Shown: positions 1-9,070, numbered from the stretch's first letter. The stretch: DNA of 44,478 bases from Verrucomicrobiota bacterium (GCA_012517065.1 JAAYVR010000164.1:1-44478); one strand, 5' to 3'. Notes: generated from the letters alone by a model not told the origin. Numbers and translations: made by a program.

Positions 1-113
1 AAACACCGGCGGTCGGGAGCGCGGCCGTCCTCGGCCGCATCAACCCGACAACCGATCCCACGACCTGTTTCGATCATGCAAATCCTGCGCCCGAATGTTC
101 ACCGGCTGGCGAT
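1..113 (+). repeat. Family C repeat, truncated by window start
   Basis: This stretch closely matches the last 110 bases of the window and the units at 38986-39137 and 44219-44365. It carries a perfect 7-bp stem with a 4-nt loop (GCGGCCG/CGGCCGC, about 22-39). It differs from the right-end copy at several positions, so the ends are separate copies rather than a simple circular overlap. Confidence 0.85.
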
Positions 114-528
114 GCACAAACAACGTGCCTGTCCCCTTCTCGGTTCCGAGGGGTTCCTGCATGGACTTCAGTAGCCGCCGATTTGAACAAGGGACAATTT
201 GCCGGCCGCATCGCAATCCGGGGCAAGAACCTAAACATCGAGCCTGTCACTTTATCCAAGTCACCCCCAACGATCGTGCCGTCATGACAGCCTTACTTGC
301 TGCGGGAGAATGAGATATGGATAGACTGACGGAAATCGAGGACAGGCTTGGATTGGGCGCTTGCGTTCAAGGAAGGCTTTTTGGTAGGAGTGTCGGCGAT
401 GACGAGTTGGGCTGACATCAGTTTTTAGGCATGGGATTTGAGCATGGGGAGGTCTGAAGGTGTCAAAGTCGCGTGATGCCACGAGCGGGGTGACGAGTGC
501 CAGCGCAACTGATTGCCTTCCACGGTTT
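114..528. other. Gene-free leader region with repeat scraps
   Basis: I see no supported gene here. Bases 112-150 match, in reverse orientation, the head of repeat family B (the part reading GGGGACAGGCACGTTGTTTG on the minus strand). Bases 237-258 match, in reverse, the GTGACAGGCTC motif that occurs twice at 17752-17808. The remainder up to the tRNA holds only short frames that do not look like proteins. Confidence 0.5.
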
Positions 529-614
529 GCCGGTGTGGCGGAATGGCAGACGCAAGGGACTTAAAATCCCTTGGCCAATCACTGGCCGTGTGGGTTCGAG
601 TCCCACCACCGGCA
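529..614 (+). tRNA. tRNA-Leu (anticodon UAA)
   Basis: The 86-nt cloverleaf has a perfect 7-bp acceptor stem (GCCGGTG at 529-535 with CACCGGC at 607-613) and discriminator A614. The anticodon stem AGGGA/TCCCT (555-559/567-571) holds a 7-nt loop with anticodon TAA at 562-564. A long variable arm and a GGTTCGAGTCC T-arm follow, as expected of a class II tRNA-Leu. The CCA end is not encoded. It reads UUA codons (and UUG by wobble). Confidence 0.97.
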
Positions 615-701
615 CTGCTTGGGCTGAATCCCGGCTGCTGCGGGATCGAAGGGTGATCGGCTCGAATGCGTGGTGTTCGAGCCGGTTTGGCTTGCGGGTC
701 T

Positions 702-1619
702 ATGGATATTTCTGAGTTGATTTCTGCAAACACGCGGTATTGCGCGGTATTAGGGCATCCGGTGAGGCATTCGGCGTCGCCCGCCATGCAGAATGCCGGC
801 TTTTGTGCGCTTGGTTTGCCGTGGCGGTATTTGGCTTTTGACGTTGAGCCCGGGGGACTGGCGAGTGCGATTGCGGGTGCCAAAGCAATGAAATTCATCG
901 GGTTGAATTTGACCGTTCCGCACAAGGTGGCAGCGGTCGGGATGATGGATGAGCTTGATGAAACTGCTCGGAGGTTGGGCGCTGTCAACACGGTGCGGTT
1001 CGAAGCGCGGGATGAAAGCGGAGTTTGGAGGCCCTTGGGTCAGTTTGATGAAGTGCGTGGATTGGAAGTGCGTTCGGTCGGATTCAACACGGACGCCGAT
1101 GCCGTTAGCAGGGTGATCAAGAGTGATTTAGGAGTTGAACTTCGGGGAGCTGTGGCACTCGTTTTGGGAGCTGGCGGGGCGGGGCGGACCGCCGCGTTGC
1201 AATTGGCCGCGGAAGGGGTAGGGGAGCTTTGGCTCGTGAACAGGACGGTGGCAAAGGCTGAAGCTTTGGCGGCAGAAATCCGTCAAAGATGGCTCGGGGT
1301 GAAGGTGCAAATCGGGTATCCAGCCTGTGCTGTGGACGTGATTATCAATGCGACGTCGCTGGGGTTAGGGCGGGATGATCCGTTGCCTTTCGACCCGAAG
1401 GTTTTTGACATGAAGAGAGCGAAATCGGTTTTTGACATGGTGTATCGGCCTGCTGAGACATTGTTTTTGCGTGTTGGCAGGGCTGCTGGATGCCGTTGCA
1501 CGAACGGGCTTGGGATGTTGTTGTATCAGGGCGCGTCTGCGCTTGAACTGTGGAGCGGTTTGCGGGCGCCGATCGACCAGATGAGACGGGCACTTGAAAT
1601 CGAAGTGTACGGGAAATGA
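702..1619 (+). CDS. aroE: Shikimate dehydrogenase
   Basis: AroE reduces 3-dehydroshikimate to shikimate with NADPH in the cytoplasmic shikimate pathway. The 305-residue product has the substrate-binding NLTVPHK motif (69-75) with the catalytic Lys75, GFNTDAD (127-133), the nucleotide-binding GAGGAG (156-161) and NRT (180-182), whose Arg is typical of NADP preference. The ATG at 702 is chosen because it puts the conserved YCAVLGHP segment about 13 residues from the start; an upstream in-frame ATG at 666 would add 12 residues of no recognisable character. Between the NTV segment and GFNTD there are about 25 extra residues (101-126) that most AroE proteins lack. The stop overlaps the prepilin peptidase start (ATGA), so the two are probably co-transcribed. 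The partner gene aroC lies just beyond, on the other strand. Confidence 0.95.
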   Translation: MDISELISANTRYCAVLGHPVRHSASPAMQNAGFCALGLPWRYLAFDVEPGGLASAIAGAKAMKFIGLNLTVPHKVAAVGMMDELDETARRLGAVNTVRFEARDESGVWRPLGQFDEVRGLEVRSVGFNTDADAVSRVIKSDLGVELRGAVALVLGAGGAGRTAALQLAAEGVGELWLVNRTVAKAEALAAEIRQRWLGVKVQIGYPACAVDVIINATSLGLGRDDPLPFDPKVFDMKRAKSVFDMVYRPAETLFLRVGRAAGCRCTNGLGMLLYQGASALELWSGLRAPIDQMRRALEIEVYGK

Positions 1620-2761
1620 GCGGCAGCATGGCTGAGTTTTGGTTGGCGTGGTCAAGTGTGGCAGCGGTTCCGCTCGGAAGAGCTCTTTTGGGGTTACCCT
1701 TTCATTTTTGGTCGGTGGTGATGTTCATGGTTGGGTGCGCTGTGGGGAGCTTCCTGAATGTGTGCATCCACAGGTTGCCAAGGGAAGAGAGCGTTGTTTG
1801 GCCGGGGTCGCATTGTCCGGCGTGCAATCATGAGATTCCGTGGTACTTGAATATTCCGTTGTTCAGTTGGCTTCAGTTGAAGGGGCGGTGCAGGTTTTGC
1901 GGTGCAAGGATATCGAGCAGGTATCTCATAGTAGAATTGCTGACGGGCTTGTTGTTTGCCGGATGCTGGCTGAAGTATGGGATGATTTCAGTTGCGGTGG
2001 CACTGGTGTATTGCGTGTTTGTCGGCTTGTTGGTGGCAGCGACGTTCATTGATGTCGAGCATTTCATCATCCCCGATGTGATAACATTAGGCGGGTTGGC
2101 AGCGGGTGTCATAAGCTCCTTTCTTGTGCCGGAGTTGCAGATGGCAAGCTCATCTGCGCTTGGGTTGAAAAGATGTGCGGTTGGTGCCGGGCTTGGGGCG
2201 GGGATAATCTACGCCTTCCTGCGGGTCGGGAAACTGCTGTTTGGGCGGCAGCGATTCGAGTTGCCGGCGGGGAGTCGCGTGGTGTTCTTGGAGACTGAAC
2301 TGGTCTTGCCGAACCAGCGGCTGCCATACGGAGAGATGTTTTATCGGAAACGAGACGCGATCGAGCTGCATGCTGAACTGGTTGAGATGCCGGACAGGTG
2401 TTATCGGGACGTGCCCGTGCGCCTAACTCAAGAGAAACTGGAAGTTGGCGGTGACCAATTTGCTGTCGAGTCGGTTCCGTGCCTGGAAGTTGTTACGGGG
2501 CGGGTGGCAGTTCCCCGTGAAGCCATGGGCATGGGCGATGTGAAGTTCATGGCAATGGTTGGGGCGTTTGTCGGGTGGCGCGGCGTGCTGTTTACGCTGC
2601 TGGGGAGCGCGATGCTGGGATCGTTGGTTGGGATTGTACTTATTGCGCTAAGGCGACGCGAATGGTCAAGTCGCATTCCCTACGGGCCGTACATAGCTTT
2701 GGCTGCGATTGTTTGGCTGTTCGCAGGGGACATGATTCTGCGCTGGTATGCCGGGAGATAG
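1616..2761 (+). CDS. Prepilin peptidase (type IV leader peptidase, A24 family)
   Basis: This integral membrane aspartic protease cleaves, and usually N-methylates, type IV prepilins and type II secretion pseudopilins at the cytoplasmic face; the pilin at 12687-13043 is a likely substrate. The N-terminal part has GSFLNVCIHRLP (44-55) and the two zinc-binding pairs C67/C70 and C92/C95. The catalytic aspartates sit in FIDVEH (D146) and GMGDVK (D308). Several hydrophobic segments span the membrane. At 381 residues it is longer than the usual 250-290, because about 90 mostly hydrophilic residues (211-302) separate the two aspartate regions. The start overlaps the aroE stop by 4 bp; a second ATG at 1628 is possible. 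It would be called pilD or gspO; I leave the symbol open because the secretion system is not in view. Confidence 0.93.
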   Translation: MSGSMAEFWLAWSSVAAVPLGRALLGLPFHFWSVVMFMVGCAVGSFLNVCIHRLPREESVVWPGSHCPACNHEIPWYLNIPLFSWLQLKGRCRFCGARISSRYLIVELLTGLLFAGCWLKYGMISVAVALVYCVFVGLLVAATFIDVEHFIIPDVITLGGLAAGVISSFLVPELQMASSSALGLKRCAVGAGLGAGIIYAFLRVGKLLFGRQRFELPAGSRVVFLETELVLPNQRLPYGEMFYRKRDAIELHAELVEMPDRCYRDVPVRLTQEKLEVGGDQFAVESVPCLEVVTGRVAVPREAMGMGDVKFMAMVGAFVGWRGVLFTLLGSAMLGSLVGIVLIALRRREWSSRIPYGPYIALAAIVWLFAGDMILRWYAGR

Positions 2762-2785
2762 TCGGTTGTGCGGCCGCGCTACGCG

Positions 2786-3865
2786 TCAGCCACACTGTGC
2801 CCGATGCCTCATCGCGTGATCGACCAGAACAAGAGCGGTCATCGCTTCGACGATGGGGACTGCGCGGGGCAGAACGCACGGATCGTGCCGGCCTTTGGCC
2901 TTGAGGTGGGTGGGCTGCCCGTAAACATCGACCGTTTCCTGTTCGATTTTCACCGTTGCGACGGGCTTAAAAGCGACACGGAAGACAATTGGTTCACCGT
3001 TGCTGATTCCGCCCTGAATCCCGCCTGACCAATTGGTTGTGGTACCAACGCGACCCTCTTTCACGCAAAACGGGTCATTATGCTGCGTTCCCGTCATTTC
3101 GACGCTGCTGAAGCCTGATCCCACTTCGAATCCCTTCGTTGCAGGCAGACTGAGCATGGCCTTTGCAAGGTCGGCTTCCAGCCTGTCAAATACTGGCTCG
3201 CCCCACCCGGGCGGAACCCCGCGAACTGCGGTTTCGATTATTCCACCGACAGTATCGCCTTGATCGCGGATTTGCTCGATATGCCGGACCATTTCAAGGG
3301 CCGCTGCGGTGTCGGGGCACCGGATGGGATTGGATTCTATCAGGTCAGGCGTGACAGTTTCCGGAGTTACGCTCGCTTTGATGTTATGCACGCGCACGAC
3401 GTAGGACATTATTTCGACGTGATAAAGCTCTCGAAGGACCTTCCTTGCGATTGCGCCCGCAGCAACGCGAGCGACGGTTTCCCTCGCGCTTGTTCGCCCG
3501 CCTCCCCGCCAATCTCGAATGCCGTATTTCGCCTGATAAGTGTAATCTGCATGTGACGGACGGAATTTGGTCGCCATGTCCGAGTAATCGGAGGACCGAT
3601 AGTCTTTGTTCTCGATGACCAGACAGATTGGCGTGCCCAGAGTGTGGCCTTCGAATGTGCCCGAGAGAATGCGGACACGGTCGGTTTCGGTTCTTGGACT
3701 TACAATGTCGGACTGGCCAGGGCGGCGTCGGTCGAGCTGTGCTTGGATGTCAGCTTCAGTGAGCGGAAGGCGGGGAGGACAGCCATCGACAACGGCACCT
3801 ATGGCTGCGCCGTGTGATTCACCCCATGTTGTGACGCGGAACAGAATGCCAAACGTGTTTGCCAC
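2786..3865 (-). CDS. aroC: Chorismate synthase
   Basis: AroC makes chorismate from 5-enolpyruvylshikimate 3-phosphate using reduced FMN, the last step of the common aromatic pathway. The protein shows the N-terminal NTFG, the signature GESHG, RRRPGQ, the [11 protein letters not shown] substrate/FMN-binding segment and the C-terminal RHDPC motif; the total of about 359 residues is normal. No ATG lies near the start. GTG at 3865 gives a first residue directly before ANTFG, matching the family; TTG at 3883 would add six residues and is the only other option before an in-frame stop. The gene converges on the prepilin peptidase with 24 bp between stops and no clear terminator hairpin. Confidence 0.95.
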   Translation of the reverse strand: MANTFGILFRVTTWGESHGAAIGAVVDGCPPRLPLTEADIQAQLDRRRPGQSDIVSPRTETDRVRILSGTFEGHTLGTPICLVIENKDYRSSDYSDMATKFRPSHADYTYQAKYGIRDWRGGGRTSARETVARVAAGAIARKVLRELYHVEIMSYVVRVHNIKASVTPETVTPDLIESNPIRCPDTAAALEMVRHIEQIRDQGDTVGGIIETAVRGVPPGWGEPVFDRLEADLAKAMLSLPATKGFEVGSGFSSVEMTGTQHNDPFCVKEGRVGTTTNWSGGIQGGISNGEPIVFRVAFKPVATVKIEQETVDVYGQPTHLKAKGRHDPCVLPRAVPIVEAMTALVLVDHAMRHRAQCG

Positions 3866-4026
3866 ACCAGAAGGGTGGGACAAGCCCTGAAAATGTCAAC
3901 TTAAAGGCGGGACTCGAGCGGCCGTGGGCGCAGCATCGCCCGAGGTGCAGAGAAACCCATCCCATTTGGAATTCCGCGTTTACACGGAACAACGCTTCAC
4001 CTTCGGCAACCCAAGCGCGAAAAGCC

Positions 4027-4377
4027 TGGCTTGGTCAAAACCCTTTCGCGTACTTCGCGTTCTTAGTGGTTGAAACCAATCAAACCATCGGTCGATCCTT
4101 CCCAAATCCGCTCGGTTCCATGACACTATTCCGTCCGGCCCGCAAATCTCACCGCCTGACCAGACCACGGCGCCCAAAGATTCGTTCCGATGAGAGTTCA
4201 GGCCGAGTGGGCTTGGATGGAGATTGTATCAACCACGAAATACACGAAACACACGAAAACTTTGCTGTGGTAATCCGGGCTTTCAGCCCTTGGATTGTGG
4301 AAAGTGATGTCGGGATGGCCCTTGTCGTGGGGCTTCACCACACACTGGTATGCACCGCGCCGTTGGTGCGTCGATGA
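4027..4377 (+). repeat. Composite repeat E-A-D (copy 1)
   Basis: This approximately 345-bp block recurs in inverted orientation at 18577-18916 with, by eye, 85-90 percent identity. Module E (4035-4140) contains the CGCGTACTTCGCG stretch. Module A is the hairpin at 4144-4198. Module D (4234-4377) contains the ACGAAATACACGAAACACAC stretch, a GGGCTTTCAGCCC hairpin and a partly decayed GTGGGGCTTC hairpin. It lies between the divergent aroC and LysM genes. A family B head scrap (about 4412-4440) follows. No gene is visible in 3866-4579. Confidence 0.85.
4144..4198 (+). repeat. Family A hairpin element, copy A1
   Basis: The left arm (4144-4154) pairs with the right arm (4188-4198) with two mismatches, enclosing a 33-nt loop (4155-4187) that includes the conserved CCCAAAG core. 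The pair A4151:T4191 is replaced by G:C in copy A3. Confidence 0.8.
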
Positions 4378-4579
4378 GCGACCCGCATGGCGTTGGAAAA
4401 CAGAACGGTGCCGAGCGATATGCGGACAGACACGTTATTCTCGGCATGTGCGAAGCGGGCGCCCTGCCTTATGCAGGATTTCATGGAACGCGCGCACGTG
4501 GGCTCCTCCGCGGGCCGAAATCGGGACAGAAGGAATTACTTCGCTTGCAGATGAACGCTCGTGTTCATATGTTGCACAC

Positions 4580-5215
4580 ATGCAAACGCCATTGGTGTCA
4601 CGCATCGTTTTCGGCGCGGCCGTGATGGCCGCATCCACGTGGCTGATGTCGGACGCAAAGTCACAAGACGCTTCCGCCGACGCAATTCGCGAAGAATACG
4701 AGGCGCGGTTCAGGTCGATTTCGGCCAAGATCGATGATATTCTCGGCATCCAAGCCACTCTCCAAAGGCGCATCAACGATTTGTCAGCCGAGCTTGGAGC
4801 GCTGCGCGAGGAACAGTCGCGAATCGCTGGTCAGAGCGTGCGTCCCGAAGACCTACGCAAGCTCGCGGATAAAATCCGCGAAATCGATCAGAAGCGCGAA
4901 GACGACAAACGGATCATACTCGAGGAACTGCGCAAGCTCGCCCAGGCGCCGATCCCAGAACCAAAGCCGCGAAGAGAGGAAACAAGAAAGGAAGAAACAA
5001 AGAAGGAGACCGAACCGTCGCAGCCGCCGGTTCCCCAGAAGGGCTACGAATATGTCGTGAAGGAGGGGGACACACTGAGCGCAATTGTTGAGGCTTATCG
5101 TCAGAACGGGGTAAATGTGACAGTTGACATGGTTCTAAAGGCAAACCCGAATGTGAAACCGAAGTCACTGCGCGTCGGCCAAAAAATCTTCATCCCGGAT
5201 CCGGCTCTGAAATAA
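4580..5215 (+). CDS. Exported LysM-domain protein with coiled coil
   Basis: The 211-residue product starts with a signal-peptide-like hydrophobic stretch (about 8-23). A highly charged helical region (about 32-125) with heptad-like spacing follows, then a Pro/Glu/Lys linker (about 126-152) and a C-terminal LysM domain (about 155-207: YVVKEGDTLSAI ... NPNVKPKSLRVGQKIFIP). LysM binds the glycan chains of peptidoglycan, so the protein is probably periplasmic and wall-associated. ATG 4580 is chosen because it opens directly on the signal peptide; the longer open frame upstream runs through repeat DNA. It is convergent with the RDD gene. A weak TTGCCG/CGGCAA stem at 5223-5247 lies in the gap, without a T-run. 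Confidence 0.85.
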   Translation: MQTPLVSRIVFGAAVMAASTWLMSDAKSQDASADAIREEYEARFRSISAKIDDILGIQATLQRRINDLSAELGALREEQSRIAGQSVRPEDLRKLADKIREIDQKREDDKRIILEELRKLAQAPIPEPKPRREETRKEETKKETEPSQPPVPQKGYEYVVKEGDTLSAIVEAYRQNGVNVTVDMVLKANPNVKPKSLRVGQKIFIPDPALK

Positions 5216-5271
5216 TCGAACCTTGCCGTCGAGCAGTCACTCGGCAACCGAAGCAACTCACTTGGCTGCGG

Positions 5272-6843
5272 TCAAAGCATCGGCACTTCCCGTGGCACTT
5301 TCACGATAATAGTGCCCGCGATCTTGTCATGCCATGATTGGCGCTCGCGGGTCCAGCCCGCCCAGAAGAACCCAATCCCAAACGCAAGAAACGAAAACAC
5401 CGCCGCAAGAGCCCGCACAAGCGCAAGGCTGAAATCCAGATCGCGGCCGTCCTCGCGAACCACCCGTATTCTGCACACAACACCGCCTATTGTGGTTCCT
5501 TTCCAAGTCCACATTCCCACGTGATAAGCAATCCAGAGGATGACACCGAAGCCGTTCAAATGGCCAAGCAACCATCCCAACAAGACAAGGTCCAGAAGTG
5601 TTGCTGCGAACCTGAGCCAGAACCCGGCGCGAGGCAATGATGCATAATCGATTGGCGGAACACTGCGCAAGCCCACGCGAGGCTCTGTGCTTTCTTGACC
5701 TGGCGCACCAGGAGCAGTCGCAGTGCTTGTGGCCTCGCTGCCAGTTGTTGTCAGGGCAGGGGAACTGATGCCACCGGCAGGCATTCCGCTCGCCGGCCTC
5801 CCACCGTTGCGGCCGTTCACTCGAAAAGCCCGAAATACGGCCATGAGCGCCGCTCCAAGGCCAAGACAGAATAGTACGCCCCACAAAACACAACCCAGAA
5901 TCGGAACCATGTACAGCACGGTCACAAGAAGCACTCCGACGAGAAAGTGCACCATGGATTCAGGTGCCAGCGCCATGCCAAATCGCTTCGTCAATTGCGC
6001 GCCAATGAACTGGAAAGAAGCAGCCTTGCCGACCAGAACGGCAGCCAGCAATGCAAGCTTCAGAAACGGCACAGCCAACAGTCCAATGCCTGACGCGATA
6101 AGCAACAGCATCAACGGGCCAAGGAGAATCAGCGCCACCAAACCCACGCCGAAAGCGGCCAGTGAATTGTCGTCCAGCACCTTGACACACTGGGTCATCG
6201 AACGCGGCATCAGCAAGGCAATGATGAGATAGATCAGGAAAAACAATCCAACGAAGAACCACGCAAAGCCCGATGTGGGTGGAAGCGGCCGCATCAGCAA
6301 CAGCCCGCTCTTCACCCATTTCCATACGGGATTGAGTTTTGCCGACCATTTCTCGAATGCGAACTCCTTTGGAGCAGACGCGAGTCTCGCCTCCGGGTCG
6401 CGATCGAGATGTCCGAGCACAATTGTTGTTTCACCACCGATTTGTGCTTTGGGGCCGAGCTTGAGGTTTCCAAGGACTACAACGCAATCGCCTGCGATCT
6501 TGCTGTTTACTTCGGCGTCACCGTGAACGACGACCATGTCACCTCCCACATCGCCGTCCACTCTTGCGTTGCCCAGCACCACAACAAGGTCGCTCACTCT
6601 TTCTTCCGCCAATATTACTGCATCAGCACCGACCTTCACCATATCGCCCAAAGCCCGCACTTGCACGGGTGGCGCAGATGGTTCACGTGATTCAGCCGAG
6701 TCGTCTTCTGGCTTGACACCAGCATTGCTCTGGGAATCCGTGGTCGCCGCAAAAACCGTGGTTTGTGGTGCGATCCATGAACCGGCCGCCAGCAACCCAA
6801 GCGTCAGCAGAAACGCATAAAAGCGAAACTTGTTTGTTTTCAT
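5272..6843 (-). CDS. Membrane protein: bactofilin-like N-region, helical bundle, C-terminal RDD domain
   Basis: The 523-residue protein has a signal/anchor helix (about 6-28). A repetitive beta-rich region (about 85-150) alternates Val/Gly stretches such as VVVLGN, VDGDVGG, VVHGD and IAGD, resembling polymer-forming (bactofilin-like) sheets. Several hydrophobic segments follow (about 195-350), then a Gly/Ser/Thr-rich linker and an RDD domain (about 390-515) with the typical GFWLRFAATLLD and RQSWHDKIAGT elements. The start is ATG 6843 because it overlaps the stop of the upstream gene (ATGA) and is preceded by AAAGGAGT. It is the last gene of the sigma/anti-sigma operon, so it is probably under that sigma factor. 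The exact role is unknown; an envelope scaffold or stress protein is an inference. Confidence 0.8.
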   Translation of the reverse strand: MKTNKFRFYAFLLTLGLLAAGSWIAPQTTVFAATTDSQSNAGVKPEDDSAESREPSAPPVQVRALGDMVKVGADAVILAEERVSDLVVVLGNARVDGDVGGDMVVVHGDAEVNSKIAGDCVVVLGNLKLGPKAQIGGETTIVLGHLDRDPEARLASAPKEFAFEKWSAKLNPVWKWVKSGLLLMRPLPPTSGFAWFFVGLFFLIYLIIALLMPRSMTQCVKVLDDNSLAAFGVGLVALILLGPLMLLLIASGIGLLAVPFLKLALLAAVLVGKAASFQFIGAQLTKRFGMALAPESMVHFLVGVLLVTVLYMVPILGCVLWGVLFCLGLGAALMAVFRAFRVNGRNGGRPASGMPAGGISSPALTTTGSEATSTATAPGAPGQESTEPRVGLRSVPPIDYASLPRAGFWLRFAATLLDLVLLGWLLGHLNGFGVILWIAYHVGMWTWKGTTIGGVVCRIRVVREDGRDLDFSLALVRALAAVFSFLAFGIGFFWAGWTRERQSWHDKIAGTIIVKVPREVPML

Positions 6844-7337
6844 TTTGGTACTCCTTTCACTGTTGGAATTCTTGCCAACCGATAAATCAGCGTGCCACAT
6901 CCGATGCAACAGAGATACATGGCGATCATCACAGCCGCCAATCCGATCAAGAACGGACCGTACGCTCTGCTAAGGCCCGTGGCCACTGCGGTCAAAACCA
7001 CACAAACCAAATTCACAATCGCACCCACGAGATAGAAAACATCCGAAACAACCTCAGCCGCGGCTCCGAGCAGGCCAGCGTTTCTGACAAGATTCGCCCA
7101 GCTCGAGACCGACGCCGCCACTGCAAGCAGAACAACCGCCGTCGCCGCAAGGCGAACTCCGACCGGCCACGCGGGCCATGACTGCCGATACCATGGGCAG
7201 GTTGAACGCGCCGCTATTGCAGCAAGCACACGCGGAACAAGTGTGGGGGGTGCCCTGTGATCAGGCAGGCTTTTCAACTCCCGGTCAAGGGCCTCGACCC
7301 ATCGTTCGTCATCTGAACTGTTCATCATCCGGTTCAT
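6840..7337 (-). CDS. Anti-sigma-factor-like membrane protein
   Basis: The 165-residue product has a short acidic/basic cytoplasmic N-terminus (about 1-55) and then several hydrophobic segments (about 65-90, 95-115 and 125-150). It starts 4 bp after the ECF sigma stop, and AGGAGG inside the sigma gene's end lies 11 nt before ATG 7337; a TTG at 7361 would give eight more residues. The position right after an ECF sigma gene, together with the cytoplasmic tail plus membrane anchor, makes an anti-sigma role likely. No HxxxCxxC zinc motif is present, so it is not a standard ZAS-type anti-sigma. The 4-bp overlap with the downstream RDD gene implies translational coupling. Confidence 0.7.
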   Translation of the reverse strand: MNRMMNSSDDERWVEALDRELKSLPDHRAPPTLVPRVLAAIAARSTCPWYRQSWPAWPVGVRLAATAVVLLAVAASVSSWANLVRNAGLLGAAAEVVSDVFYLVGAIVNLVCVVLTAVATGLSRAYGPFLIGLAAVMIAMYLCCIGCGTLIYRLARIPTVKGVPK

Positions 7338-7341
7338 CCGA

Positions 7342-7887
7342 TCAAAATCCTCCTGCGGCAAGCCGGTGGCCGAGTTTCCGCCGAAGCGATTCCCGGGCCC
7401 GGTGAATGTCAGTTTTCACCTTGCCCAACGACACCTTGAGGTTCGATGCAATTTCCTCGTAGCTCATGTCCTCGAAGTGATACAGAACAAGAGCAGCGCG
7501 TTGTCCCGGTGGCAAAGCGCGGATTGCGTCCTCGATAATCGTTCGCTTGTCTGCGAGATCGCCAGCCCGCTCATCTGAATCCGGCGCCGAGATTGTTTCC
7601 GTAAGATCACGCTCTTCGTGGCCGTCCTGTACGGATTCGGAAAAAAACTGCCATCGCGCCCGGTAGCGTGTGAGGTAATTCAGGCTCAGATTCCGCGCGA
7701 CAGTCTTGAGCCAGCCGCCTGCTGTGGGGCTGTGTCGCAGTTCGTCAAAGTGCGCGTAAGCCCGCAAGAACGTCTCTTGGGCGATGTCTTCAGCGTCGGC
7801 CTCGTTGCCGACCAGGCGCAACGCTGTCGTATATACCATGTCCTGGTAATCTTGCATAAACGACTCGAATTGGCCTTGGTCGCTCAT
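7342..7887 (-). CDS. ECF RNA polymerase sigma factor (RpoE-like)
   Basis: The 181-residue protein has sigma region 2 at about 13-51 (DAEDIAQETFLRAY is the typical region 2.2/2.3 stretch) and sigma region 4 at about 125-175 (LPPGQRAALVLYHF ... MSYEEIASNL ... VKTDIHRARESL). The linker between them is acidic. It heads a three-gene minus-strand operon with the anti-sigma-like and RDD genes and is divergent from the unrecognised gene at 8131. ECF factors of this type normally transcribe their own operon, but I could not identify a convincing promoter in 7888-8130. Confidence 0.92.
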   Translation of the reverse strand: MSDQGQFESFMQDYQDMVYTTALRLVGNEADAEDIAQETFLRAYAHFDELRHSPTAGGWLKTVARNLSLNYLTRYRARWQFFSESVQDGHEERDLTETISAPDSDERAGDLADKRTIIEDAIRALPPGQRAALVLYHFEDMSYEEIASNLKVSLGKVKTDIHRARESLRRKLGHRLAAGGF

Positions 7888-8130
7888 CCGATTTACTATT
7901 GGGCATGGGAGCCTGTGCTAATTCGAGCTCATTTTCACCCTGAAAACACGGTTCTGGAACTCAAAGTTTCACAAAAAAGTCTTGCTGAAATTGGTTCGGC
8001 CGGTTATCGCCTTGGACGCAGCCGCTTCGCCGGGCGGGAAACGCCGCGGCACTGGCATTGGTCAATTCTGACGCCATGTCCTGTATCGCCATGGGATTGG
8101 CCTGCGCATTTTCAGCGGCTCGCATTGCAT

Positions 8131-8628
8131 ATGCTGAAATGTCACGAGTTGATGGGCTTTATTTCGCCGAGCCTAGCTCAGGAGATCATCGAGTTTGTTT
8201 TCAAAGAAGACAAACCCCTGTACCGGACGGTGCTGGCTGCTGTGGCTGATGTCCACCGCGTCCGGCCCGCTTTCCTTGAAAAGAAGCCTCGAACACAGCG
8301 GCACGCCGAGATGATTGCAACCCTCAGTCGCCCGCGACTCGAAGAGGCCGCTGCGAATCTGTTGCGCGGATGGCTTCTGAAGGCTGAAAACGCAATCGTG
8401 ACCGATTTCCTCGACAGTCTCGGCATTCCCCACGAGAAAGGGCTTGTTGAAGACTTTCCGAAGGAAATCGATGACGCAAAGCTTGATGCGGCAATCGAGC
8501 TGCTGCTGTCCAAACACCCAAAAGAGAAAGTCATCGTTTACCTCAATACCGTAAAGTCGTCCGGCGGTGCTGACTGGCAAAACCTCGGGAAAAAGCTCGC
8601 AGAAGACCCGCGCCTTCAACTCGGATAG
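8131..8628 (+). CDS. Unrecognised small soluble protein
   Basis: I do not recognise this 165-residue protein. It has no signal peptide or membrane segment, is rich in charged residues, and looks alpha-helical. Visible features are an acidic N-terminal half, a KKPRTQRH basic patch near residue 50 and a repeating A/E/L-rich middle. The ATG at 8131 is the first that excludes the low-complexity, non-protein-like upstream frame; ATG 8152 is an alternative. It is divergent from the ECF sigma operon, and codon use resembles its neighbours, so I regard it as a real gene. Confidence 0.65.
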   Translation: MLKCHELMGFISPSLAQEIIEFVFKEDKPLYRTVLAAVADVHRVRPAFLEKKPRTQRHAEMIATLSRPRLEEAAANLLRGWLLKAENAIVTDFLDSLGIPHEKGLVEDFPKEIDDAKLDAAIELLLSKHPKEKVIVYLNTVKSSGGADWQNLGKKLAEDPRLQLG

Positions 8629-9070
8629 GCACGCCTCAGTTCAGGTCCCGGCTCTGAACCCAGACTTGTCGCAGGTCCGATTTTTGCCAACTTCGGACCT
8701 CATCGCCGCGCGATCCAACTTGGAATTCAATAAGCCGGACAATCGTTGGATTGGCAGCGAGATTGACCCTGCGGCAAAACAGGTTAAGGCCCATACCGAG
8801 CGCGTGAATGCTGATGGCAGGGTCATGGTTCGTGATGATCCGGCTTCAATTATGCACCGCCTGCCCTTGGATGGAAAGGATGGCAACCGATCCGAACGCG
8901 CAATGCGAGAGTTCGCGAAATGGAGTAACGGTCCGGGATTGGAATGGAAGAAGTGGTCGTCGGCTGTTCGGGAAGGGACCTGGCGCAACCGCCAAGGTGT
9001 GGGCAAACCCTCTACTGAGTGAGGGCGATCGAGTTCAGGAAAAGGATTCTTTTGTTGGTACGCTCGAACA
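8629..9070. other. Degraded intergenic region
   Basis: The plus frame ending at 9022 reads somewhat protein-like (Asp/Arg-rich) but has no plausible start: it begins inside the preceding gene in another frame. It may be decayed coding sequence continuous with the Rhs-like remnant that follows. Nothing else is supported here. Confidence 0.35.
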
